Shown here piece by piece: positions 52,398 to 62,783 of a stretch of DNA of 64,000 nucleotides. A program made the position numbers and the translations under genes. Source of the DNA: Metaphire vulgaris (lineage: Eukaryota > Annelida > Clitellata > Crassiclitellata > Megascolecidae); the NCBI GenBank assembly GCA_018105865.1, contig CM030847.1:15881089-15945088 (forward strand), given 5' to 3'. A model generated the notes under the pieces. It saw nothing but the letters and a program-made list of their open reading frames with translations, searched no databases and was not told where the DNA came from. Position 1 is the stretch's first letter; each line of letters begins with the position of its first letter.

Positions 52398-53065
52398 ATG
52401 TTTTGTTTCGAAACGTGCATTCGACGGTCAGTTTCGTGTGTTTTTGACGGACAGTGCGTCGGACTGTCTTCTGTCCGTCTGTCCGGTGCAGTGTAGTGAC
52501 CCGTCATCTCCTCCTCGCTTTGTTCCTCGGTCGTCCGTAGGCAATCTGGTTTCTGTTTCGGTGGAAGAAGTTTCGTCGATTTGTCGGCGATTGCTGTACG
52601 AGTCTCTCGAGAAATCGTCGGAAACGAAGAAATGACAGAACGGAAATGAAGCAAAGACCGCATGATGACGATGCAATTATGTGGCGCCGGTGGAACATAA
52701 CCGGAGGGGGGAAGGAAGAGCGCATCGCAGAGGATTGTCTTTTGGCGGAGGGTCATTCGTCTTAGGAGAGGAGAACAAAGAGAGGCTACTATGGCGATGA
52801 TTTCAGTCTTGAATTATTGAAGAAAACCGTGTTTTAGAAGTAAGATTTTACGGAAACACTATCGAGGAGGAGGAGGAGGAGCTGTTAAGAAAGACAATGG
52901 GAACTGGAGCTGCTTGAAGAAACTGAGGGTTTCGTCCTTTCATTATCTCCAAAACATCACTTTACCGTCATTGATTGACAATCTATCGCCATCTGTTACA
53001 ATGGGAATCCATTTTGCATCCGATGTCCTCTTTTGCAGCTTGCCTATTTTGAGCACAGTTGTAAC

Positions 53066-53068
<3 letters not shown>
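52398..53068. other. Intergenic, several overlapping short frames
   Basis: The minus frames at 52376-52756, 52428-52676 and 52504-52725 overlap one another without a recognisable domain. None is called. Confidence 0.4.
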
Positions 53069-53110
<42 letters not shown>

Positions 53111-53937
53111 ACTGACAATTTCTTGTGCACCATATTACCAAAATGTCAGGAGCAAGGGCACATTACAGAGTCCAATAAAAATAAATAGAATAGCAGTCAT
53201 CAAAAAATCGCTACTAGGTCTATATATAACTACAACATTGCGATGTATGGTGTTGATATTTCTTGCTGAAGACAATAAGCCTAGACGGCGATCATGGGGG
53301 AATCTGAAGAGTCTGTGAGGCTGAACAAACACTGTCCAGGTGAGAGTCTGTCTGTGCATCTGACTACCTGAAACCTTGCAATTGTCACCAAGTCACTGCA
53401 GGTTAATAACGAAGTGCTTATCTGGGCTAAAGTCCTTCTGCAGTTTGGAGTCCCTTTATATTTTTCCTTTCCTCCCCCCAAGACGACCTCAACAAATGCT
53501 GTTCTCTGTGGCGTAGCATAGCATGAGTTGGAAAAAAAATTGAAAATTCTTTCCGTCGTCTGCTGAAAAACTCTGACAAAGCAGTCGCACACAATTGCCA
53601 AACCACGTGCCAGATAGCCAGTTGGAACATTCAGGAACATCGTACAGGAAAGCAAGGAATTATTGTAGGTGAGAAGCGTTTAGTGAGAAACAGTCCACTT
53701 GGAGGAACTGAGCGCGCATATGCATGAGCCGCGCCTAATTATTATGGACATTGGGTTGATTGCATTGCATTCAAATCAACGTAGCTTTCTACGAGAATCA
53801 GCGCATTCGATTACCTGCTGTTCCATGTTTTACGAATGAATTCCGTTGACAATTGCCTCAGACAATTTATCCGTTAGTTTCTGAATGAAATGATATTCAC
53901 AGCTGCATATCTATTATGTTAATGGTTGTCATTCTCT
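53069..53937 (-). repeat. Dispersed repeat copy A with (AAT)n tail (same family as 57418-59129)
   Basis: Nearly identical to the 57.4-59.1 kb copy from the ATT tract through ATTTCTTGTGCACCATATTA to TGGTTGTCATTYTCTGT. On the minus strand the repeat ends GAAATTGTCAGTTT followed by (AAT)n, which is how a retroposon 3' tail looks. Small minus frames (53135-53359 and others) occur in both copies but contain no known domain. Confidence 0.85.
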
Positions 53938-53975
53938 GTCCAGTCCAGGCTTATGACGAATAGTTACATTTTGTA

Positions 53976-54038
53976 GCCCCATGCTTATAAGTTGTCATCT
54001 CAACGGCCACCACTTGCCAAATCCTGGAGCCGCCACTG
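53976..54038. mobile_element. hAT-type MITE, CAGTGGCGGCTCC family, copy 4 (left end missing)
   Basis: Contains CCCCATGCTTATAAGTTGTC and CTTGCCAAATCCTGGAGCC, ending GCCGCCACTG. It matches the right halves of copies 1 and 2. No left terminus or duplication is visible, so it is truncated. Confidence 0.7.
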
Positions 54039-54766
54039 CTCAGATGAAGAGAGAGTTCTGTAGATATTCGCGAAATTGCTCTTATTTGTGGCATCCAACT
54101 GTTGGACAGCTTATGATGGAGATACTTTGGGTGAGGATCACGGTCTTTGGCTTAGGCCTATGTCGAGTTAAAGAAACACAATATAAGCGCATAAGAATAA
54201 GCATCTATACTACTGTATTACACCCAAAGACCTTTATAAACACACGATGTTTTTTTACTTAGTTACTTCGACATTGGGTAAATACGTGAGCATTCTTTAC
54301 ACAGTGCATGGAAATATTATATTGGAACTTTACAGAAATTACAGGTTGGTCTAACTGTTATAAGCGCACAATGAGTTCACTAATAAAGATTCCAAAAAGG
54401 ACGCAGAAGAATGAAAAGATTAACTCTAATCTAGCCTAATCTTGAACTTCTATAGCGCCACTTCATAATGCATCATGCGATGCATCAGCCGATGGCACAC
54501 ACCAATTCGAGCTCTATCAGGATCCAAGTCAAATCGAAAACTCTGTGACCTGATTTAGCCGCTACCATCAAACACCAAATACAGAATGCAAATACGGTGC
54601 AAATAGGCCTATACGGTCCAAACTTCATTGTGCAAGGCAGATATTTGATCAGAAGATGAGCCAATTCGTCACCTTATAGACCCTGCCTATAGCTCTATAT
54701 ATGGCGTCTGTAACTGATATCATGCTATGTTCTATTATATTAACAGAGAGAATTTCTTCTATTATT
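54039..54766. other. Region downstream of the sulfotransferase
   Basis: May include the sulfotransferase 3' UTR, but I found no clear AATAAA on the minus strand here. Contains the retroelement tail listed separately. Confidence 0.4.
54443..54560 (-). repeat. Retroelement 3' tail, GCCATCGGCTGATGC family
   Basis: The reverse complement contains TGTGCCATCGGCTGATGC and GCATTATGAAGTGGCGC, then TATAGAAGTTCAAG. It matches the plus-strand copy at 33060-33210. Confidence 0.65.
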
Positions 54767-55979
54767 TCAGTCGTAGCCGAGTTCCTGAAGAACTCCGAGG
54801 CAGTTGGCTGTCATCGCACCTCGTTCTGCGGGTGTTACTCGGGACGTCCACCTGGAGACGTGTTCTTTGGCGTTCGTTCGATGGATGCCGAATATTCCGT
54901 CGTAGGTCGGTGAGTTCATCGTATCGTTGACCCATCGGTCGAATCCCTGCGGAACCTTCCTTCGAAGGACCGCGTACAGTTCGCTGACGACTTCCCGTGG
55001 TCTTTCCACGAAATCTTCGTATCTGAGGGTGACGGTCGACCCAGGGTGCCTCTGTTCGATCGCTCTCCTTGAGGCGATGTCTTCCGTCATCCGTCGACAG
55101 AGAAGCGCCGATTCGTTGACCGTCGTCCAATCGCTGGTCACGAGGAACGTCTGGTTCGTCAGTGGATCTGACCTTGACACTGCGATGGCACGAGGGTCAC
55201 GGACGTAGAAGACGACCTGCAACTCGGGCATTCGACGAATCAGAGGCTCAAGGTCAGAGAAAGCCGCTCGGTGGATCTCGACGACGACGACGGAGGCAGC
55301 CGCCATGGAGATCGGATCTTCGTTCGACCGACAGATGGCGTCGAGAATGTCTCGACAGATTCTGGTTTTCTCGTCGAATTTTCGCATAGAATCAACAGCG
55401 GCGAACAGCTGCTTAAAGATGAATTCCGTTCGTTGACAGCGCCCAGGACCCGCTGCTGTTCGAGGAGAGCGGTCGCCGCTGCCGTCGCCGTCGCCGGCGC
55501 CAGGGTCTCCGGCGATTCCTCCTCCGCACGAATCGGACTCCGTCGTCGTTTCATTGAGAAACAACCGGAACAGGTCGTCGACCGTTTCCGGGTTCGAATC
55601 GTTCATTCGACGCAGAAATCGAAGCATAGTTCGACAGTCTATGCGCTGCTTTGGCGTCCACTCCCCCGCCCCCTCCGCCCCTTCCGCCTCCTCCTCATCG
55701 AAGGCCATCCGCTGGCAGAGACTGGCCGAGCGCTGGTGTTGACGGTAGAGAGCCACGGGATCGTTGGCTTTCATGCATTTCCAGAATGACTTCAGGGATT
55801 TCGAGACGGAAACAAAGCGATGCGCCAGTGTTTCGATTGGCAAACGCCTTACATTGCAGTCGACTAAATCAGCCAAATAGTTCGTCATTTCTTCAGCTTT
55901 CTCGTCGTCCTTGGCTCTAGAAACAACACATCCACAGATGATCAGGAATTTCGTAGAGACATCAACAACTGCATCCAGG

Positions 55980-56023
<44 letters not shown>

Positions 56024-56977
56024 TACCGTCTGGTGAGATTCTTGTGGTAGAGGAGCTGAAGGGGGTTGGAGTAGAAGGGCAGGCCGGAGTGGTGGGCGTG
56101 GAATCCATCGAGGGCTTCGTACCAGAGGATGGTCGATTCAGGATCTATGTTGAAAACGTCTGAGAAGAGAGTGGAACCGCCCCTCATGTAAGAGAATAAC
56201 AACACCTTTGACCTTCCTGAACTCATTGACACCTGCAGAAGCAATTATGATACAATTTAGAAACTTTAAATATTAGAATCTGTAATTCCGCCTTTGGAAA
56301 ATGGTCAGAGTTAGGCCGACCCAATAGCGTGGCCACGGTGGATTCATATTTGAAATAGTGTGAAATTAAAGTTAGATTAAATAAGTCGTATAAATTTTCC
56401 CATGACATATCGTGACCCACTTTTCTTGATGCAATCCATTTGGTGTCTGGTGCGACGTCCGAACTGTCTCCGTCCTTGGATTTCTCTCTATTTCTCCTCA
56501 TAAATATCTCGAATTCATTAACAGGAAACAGCCGAGATGAGCCTATGGTATGCTGATGCGAAGACGAGTCTATAGATTCACACAGCAATAAAGATCCCAC
56601 GTTACAACAAGAAGAGATCAAGACAGTGCTTAGATTCGTCAAAAACCAAGGAGTATTTTTTTTGGGGGGAGGGGTAGTGCTAGATCGGAGAAAAAGCACC
56701 AAACAGCAGACTTCAAAGCGTTTGAGACGAAGATATGGTGGAAGAACCCCCCTTTCGTGGAATCATGGCACGCCACATATACATATACATATGGGTTCAA
56801 AAAGGTTGAAGTTCTCCTGTGCTCTGAAATTCTAGCTGCGCCACAGCTTCTTTCTATTAACTCATCGAGTTGTCTGTGATCTGGAAACTACTTACCAATT
56901 GCCTGCAGAATGTATTGGATGACCAGAGTGACCGCTATGACCACTGCCATAACTCTGGTCAACAGATTCCAATCCAT
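54767..56977 (-). CDS. Carbohydrate sulfotransferase (Golgi, PAPS-dependent), three exons
   Basis: I reconstruct CDS exons 56977-56896, 56216-56027 and 55916-54767, giving 473 residues with all junctions GT-AG and in phase. Exon 1 encodes a short N-terminus and a membrane anchor (about residues 8-25). Exon 2 starts GRSKVLLFSYMRGGSTLFSD (28-47), the 5'-phosphosulfate-binding loop of carbohydrate sulfotransferases, with RGGST in place of the common RSGSS. Exon 3 carries VVFYVRDPRAIAVSR (about 325-339), the 3'-phosphate-binding motif. Members transfer sulfate from PAPS to sugars of glycoproteins or proteoglycans in the Golgi (CHST1/3-like group); the acceptor is unknown. A low-complexity acidic/Gly insert lies at about 164-250. 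The exon 2 acceptor TTCAG keeps the frame, whereas the upstream TGCAG at 56233 does not. Length is normal for the family. Confidence 0.85.
55983..56019. repeat. (CT)n tract beside the 5' splice site of intron 2
   Basis: On the minus strand this is (GA)n starting about seven bases after the GTAAG donor at 56026. It fills a third of the 110-bp intron. Confidence 0.95.
56217..56895 (-). other. Intron 1 of the sulfotransferase gene
   Basis: 679 bp between donor GTAAGT (from 56895) and acceptor TTCAG (ending 56217). The 159-residue minus frame within it (56223-56702) is not homologous to anything I recognise and is probably chance. Confidence 0.6.
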
Positions 56978-57417
56978 GGACTGGGAATGCGACAGAATGA
57001 TTAAACCAACTAAAAGTACTTTGTATAGAAAATAAGCGTATTAATGTCCTGCCATACATCGTCACTAGACCCTGACTGTCTTCGCTTTCCAGCCCCGTCC
57101 CGTCTCATGAGCCGAAATGAGAAACAGACAGATGTCGTATTTTTGCCGAAGATCTTATCTTTGTCCTATTATTCGTGTTTGGCCAAAGTGTTTAACTCGG
57201 CCGATGTCTTTAAAATGCGAAGACAATTATACTGTAGCAAGCAACAACAGCTGTTATATTTCCTGTCGGTTCTATCTTTAGACTCACAGCAGCAACAGCA
57301 TCAAGGATCAAAATAACTAAACTCATGGCATACATTGGCTGCACCATTCGTTAACCGTCGATTTCATTCGAATGGTTTTCAACGCATGAGAAATCCTACC
57401 AAACCACCTCAATCCAA
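56978..57417. other. Upstream of the sulfotransferase start
   Basis: A CCCAG directly before the start codon context could be a splice acceptor for a 5' UTR exon. No promoter motif is evident. Confidence 0.4.
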
Positions 57418-57453
57418 TTATTATTATTATTATTATTATTATTATTGTTATTA

Positions 57454-57520
<67 letters not shown>

Positions 57521-59129
57521 ACTGACAATTTCTTGTGCACCATATTACCAAAATGTCAGGAGCAAGGGCACATTACAGAGTCCAATAAAAATAAATAGAA
57601 TAGCAGTCATCAAAAAAAATCGCTACTATAGGTCTATATATAACTACAACATTGCGATGTATGGTGTTAATATTTCTTGCTGAAGACAATAAGCCTAGAC
57701 GGCGATCATGGGGGAATCTGAAGAGTCTGTAAGGCTGAACAAACACTGTCCAGGTGAGAGTCTGTCTGTGCATCTGACTACCTGAAACCTTGCAATTGTC
57801 ACCAAGTCACTGCAGGATAATAACGAAGTGCATATCTGGGCTAAAGTCCTTCTGCAGTTTGGAGTCCCTTTATCTTTTTCCCTGATCAAATAGACGTCAT
57901 AAACTCTAAAGGTTGTAAGTTGCACCCTCCATGCAGTCAGTCAGTTATTTGCTACAAACTGCTACGCTAATGCTGTCTTTTTCTCGTGCTGTGCCTTCAG
58001 TCACGTAGCAAGACTGCCTCCTTCCCCCCCACAAGTCGACCTCAACAAATGCTGTTCTCAGTGGCGTAGCATAGCATGAGTAGGAAAAAAGTTTTGCAAA
58101 TTCTTTCCGTCGTCTCCTGAAAAACTCTGACGATCATATAAAATGGTACACTGTACAAAATGGCCGGAGTAGACCAAGAAATTAAATTAAGAAAAATGAG
58201 ATATTTAGGTCATATCACCCGAAAAACAGATGGCTCTACTGAAAACCAAATAATAACAGGTTTAGCAGAAGTAACCAGGAGGCAAGGCAGACCCAGAACC
58301 AGCTGGTTAGAGATAACATTATGGTGTGGACCAGCATGAAAGGAGCTCCACTAATGAAGGCGGCAAAAGAAAGAGAACAGTGCTCAACATTGCAGCCAAT
58401 CGTCTAATAGCGACGATGGAGCATCATGAGTTCATGATATGAATCACTTTTGAATCACTTTGTCTCGTTCTCTTGAGAGAGACAGGGACTGATGCTGCGC
58501 AATCATCACGAATACGACGATGCTAACTGGAAACGACCATTGGAAATTGTGGCTGTTATGAATTTTCAGCTCCATCTGTGGATGGAGAGAACTACTCGAC
58601 TATTAGCTCGTGACTGTAATGTTGAAATGTTACGGTCGACGATGAAGACGGAAATTGTTAGAAAAATTGTTAGCAAAGTGAAGATGGTGAATCCATCCAC
58701 TAGCAATAGTAGTTGATGGAACGTTGTCTGCCAAAGAAGGGCCGCTATAGTAAAAACCTGACAAAGCAGTCGCACACAATTACCAAACCACGTGCCACAT
58801 GGCCAGTTGGAACATTCCGGAACATCGTACAGGAAAGCAAGGAATTATTGTAGGTGAGAAGCGTTTAGTGAGAAACAGTCCACTTGGAGGAACTGAGCGC
58901 GCATATGCATGAGCCGCGCCTAATTATTATGGACATTGGGTTGATTGCATTGCATTCAAATCAACGTAGCTTTCTACGAGAATCAGCGCATTCGATTACC
59001 TGCTGTTCCATGCTTTACGAATGAATCCCTTTGACAATTGCCTCGGACACTTTATCCGTCGGTTTCTGAATGAAATGATATTCACAGCTGCATATCTACT
59101 GTATATGGAAATGGTTGTCATTTTCTGTA
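57418..59129 (-). repeat. Dispersed repeat copy B, interrupted by a LINE insertion
   Basis: Begins with (ATT)n of about 100 bp and matches copy A (53069-53937) nearly base for base. It differs by two extra segments: about 140 bp at 57883-58020, and 58131-58757, which is a retrotransposon fragment. Differences outside these are a few percent by eye. Confidence 0.85.
58131..58757 (+). mobile_element. 5'-truncated non-LTR retrotransposon inserted in repeat copy B
   Basis: Copy A reads AACTCTGACAAAGC without interruption. Here CTGAC is followed by the insert and then CTGAC again, a 5-bp duplication. The insert encodes MRYLGHITRKTDGSTENQII and a basic RRQGRPRTSW segment, the LINE ORF2 C-terminal pattern. 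It ends GGGCCGCTATAGTAAAAAC, resembling the other GCGCTATA tails. Stops and shifts make it inactive. Confidence 0.75.
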
Positions 59130-59491
59130 TTCCCAGATGGACTGTCCTTCGTCTTCCTCTTGTCCGTTGTTGTGTATCTCTATTCGTGATATTCTAATAC
59201 AACGTGACATCGAATACTCTCGGAGGCGCTGTTTCGTGCCTCCAGCAACAAAGCACAATTGGACCGATTGTGTTTCACTAAGACCGTCTCTCCCATCCAA
59301 TCCCTCTCTCATTCCACCATCACATCGCTCCCTCCCACACCCTCTCGCACCCCCCCCCCCATATCAGTTCACCATCTCCACTGTGTTTCATATCTTCTTT
59401 CTGTTTTACTTCGTTTGAATGGCTTCAGGACACTTTCCTCAGAGGCCTCTTTATAACTGGCGAAAAAAATTGATTTTACATTAAGGGAAGA

Positions 59492-59560
<69 letters not shown>

Positions 59561-61959
59561 CATTCCTGACTTAGGCCTAGCGTTAATTAGCAATTTCGAA
59601 TTTTGTTATATCATTTAACTTCGTTGAAGGTCATTGTAAAAACAATATTAATCCCAGAGATATCTATGGTCTAATGGTCGGCGGCAAATAGCATTGGCCA
59701 GTCAACAAGGGCTGGTGGTCGCCTCTCTCTATCTCTCTCTCACTTTCTCTCTCTCTCACACACACACTCACTTTCTCTCTCTCTCTCTCTTTCTCTTTCT
59801 CTCTAGTGGGTTCTATCTGGGCGACTAATCTCATTTTCACCAGCAGCAGGACACGATTTAGCATTTCTCTGAGATCTGTCGTATGCTTTCATCTTTCTAG
59901 ATTGAATTAGATTAGATTGGATTTTACGATAAGAAGCTGACGTCAATCGTACGCCTTCTGGGCTGCTGAACGCATTCCGAAGTGACTTAATGGGCGGCCA
60001 ATCAGCCAAATGGACTTGGCACCCTTTGGTTTTTCTCTGAGGCCACGGATGTGAACACACAAACATCCGGACCATCCATCGGGCGAATGGAAATGCCTCA
60101 CTATGCAGAAACTCCGCTCGTAATTTGACGTTAATTTACTTTGCATCTGATAGATGGCGCTGCCTCTTTCTTGTCAGCTGATGACGTCATCATTGGGTGG
60201 ATGCAATCTGCCTCCGTCGCCCGCGATCGCCGCTGCCTCGTCGTCGATTATTAGATACGCGGCGGGCGAAGGAGTGGAGTGGACCGAGGGCCGTTGAGCC
60301 CCCCCCCGCACCCCATTCCCCTCCTCCCACCAGAAAACCCCTCCGTTGTCTCGGTAGGTTTTCCGGAAAAGCGAATTGGAAAAATATACGCCGGTAGAAA
60401 ACGGATAGATGCTTCGAACGATAGATAATATAGACCGGATAGAAATTGCGATAGGAAATGTCCTTTGGACCCTTCGGTCACAATACCGAAAATAAAGCGA
60501 AACAGATTGTTAAAAACATCGGCCAAAGAAAGACAATCACTGCTTCTGTAAAAAGTCATTTCCATTCGATGGTCGTCTTCTACTTGCGGCAAAGACGTTG
60601 AACATCGAAAGGACAAAGAAATCGAAAGAAGAACGAACGATAGAGAGAGAGACGGAATAGGAACATGGGGTTGGATCACGTAGGCCTACTTCGAAAGCTG
60701 AATGTCGTATGATTTACACTGCAGCGCTGGAGCGACAGAATTAACTTAAGGACGGCGATGAATCTGTACACAGAATGGTCCATTCGATTGGATAAGGTCT
60801 CGAAGAGAAAACCAATGAACGAACAGTTTTAAAATAAAATAAGATAAATTGATTTATTTTAACAGTTTTCTCGACGAGGAGATGCATTTGAAAACATTCA
60901 GAACGAAGGTCGATTGCTTTTGAACAGGAAATGCGATTGGAAAATAATTTGGAGTCGTTGTGTAGGCTATTGAGGTACTGTAGGCCTAATAGAGATTGGC
61001 CAGTGACGGACCATAGACAATAGAATCAAACTGAACTGAGGTTTATTTCAACTCAACTTGACATAAGCATATATGACTTCAATGACAATAAATGACATCA
61101 ATTGAAATTAAAATAAGATGAAGAAAATTCCCGGAATAAACGGTATGCTGAGAAGAAAAGAGTTGCATAAAGGGAAATATATCCCGCCATGCAGGAAGTA
61201 GGCAACTTGATTCATTGAAACCGTTAACCGTAGCAGACAGAGCATTGTACATAAAGTTTTATTTTTAAATAAAGTAACAGTATACAAGTAGTAAGATTTA
61301 AAGTAAGCTGATACAGCAATAGTAATAAGATAATGAGATTAGCTAGCTCTGATCGAGAAAGTTGAAATACAGCAGGTGCAGTCTCTTTTGATATATGCAT
61401 GCGTTAAGATGTAAGAACCTGCAAAAGACGTGTCTTCAATGTCTGGAACGATGGATGAAGGAGATGCGATGACGAATGTGATTGGCTCGAGAGCAGTCCA
61501 CAGAAGTTAAACCAAAGCGTTCTAAGCAGACGACAATTTATTGGACCAAACTGTACAAGATGTCGTCTGCAAATGCCGAGCGCAGACGATGAAGACTAAG
61601 AGATAGAACGAAATACGACGAAATGCAACGAAGCGCCCTCTGGCCTCTGTTAGAGGAAAACGGACTGCGTTCTGTGCTATTTCCGATGACTGAATGCATG
61701 GATACATTGGATAGCAATGATGTCACCGAAACCCAGCCCCAAAGAACAGCAGAGGCGATGGCCACGATACCAGATTGATACTCTTGTCATGTCTTTTAAT
61801 CGACTTTGTCTAGAAGAGTAAACGCCAGGCGGCTTCAGTAATATTTAGGCCTACATACATGATTGACATACATGATTGACATACATGATTGACATATGAA
61901 TATGAATGAATTGTAAACAGATGTCTACCTTGGCCTGGAAACCATTCTTTTTCTTCTTC
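59130..61959. other. Intergenic block with AAT, CT/CA tracts
   Basis: (AAT)n at 59495-59560, CT/CA compound repeat at about 59725-59805, and a 14-bp tandem (CATGATTGACATA) three times at 61858-61899. The 142-residue minus frame at 60251-60679 has no recognised domain. I see no gene. Confidence 0.45.
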
Positions 61960-62345
61960 TTCTTTAGGTGCTGTGTATGTCTACGTTAGCGACCATGGAT
62001 TTCCACTTTGTTCGATCTTGACATTTTCTTATTAATACGATGTTGTTCTTTACTCCCTCAATTCCTTCTCACAGGCAGTCTACAAAGGTGTTTCTCTGCC
62101 TTCCTCTTGCTCTTTTTCCCCTCCACTTTTCCAGTTATTGTCAACTGCTTCAGGCCTTCCCTCTTCATTATGTGTCCGAAGAAGGAAAGCTGCCTTTTTT
62201 GATGGCTACCATCAGACCTCTTTCTATTCCAATTTCATTCAAGATCTCTTCGCTGGTTTTCTTTTCCATCTATGAAATCTTCGAAATCCTTCGACGAAGC
62301 ATTTCTGTGGCTTCTAATTTCTTCTGCATGAAAACCATTAGACAG
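61960..62345 (-). mobile_element. Non-LTR retrotransposon fragment, same family as 14290-14680
   Basis: The reverse complement carries the same LINE ORF2 C-terminal stretch as the plus-strand copy at 14290. It includes a GKVEGKRARGRQR-type basic segment and the words TTTACTCCCTCAATTCCTTC and TTCATTCAAGATCTCTTCG in antisense. Frames are broken. Confidence 0.75.
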
Positions 62346-62354
62346 TGGAAACTG

Positions 62355-62395
<41 letters not shown>

Positions 62396-62783
62396 ACTCT
62401 GTCACTCTTTCTCTCCGAGACTCCCTCCATCTCCTCCAATCTCTATCTGCCTGTCTCTGTCTGTCTGTCTGTCTGTCTCTTCATCGTCTTACCTTTTAAA
62501 GGAAATGCGCGCTTTACTTTTAATACATGAAATTCTTCAACGAACGCACATCGTAATTGAAGTTTATTTTAAAATATCAGTCAATAGAAGCAACAGATCT
62601 GAGTAATGAATTGTCCGAACTCAGTGCTTACTTAGCTCACTTCTTTGTTTTCCTGTTGCTCTTACATTGTTGCACGACTCTAAGACAGATAAGCTCATAA
62701 GATAAAAATGTCTTTCGCATTTCGCTTCGTTTAGTTTAAACTAGAAGCGACTGACGTCATTTCCTCTTCTTGTTCCCCCTTCT
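62346..62783. other. Spacer with (CT)n at 62356-62394
   Basis: CT and CTGT repeats, then AT-rich sequence. AATAAA on the minus strand at 62563-62568 is a candidate polyadenylation signal for the SLC17 gene, about 216 nt past its stop. Confidence 0.45.

Noticed and set aside
55271..55789. 172-residue plus-strand frame and the overlapping frame at 54762-55130
   Set aside because: Shadows of the third exon of the sulfotransferase.
56223..56702. 159-residue minus-strand frame
   Set aside because: Lies in sulfotransferase intron 1, is not in frame with the exons, and shows no recognised domain.
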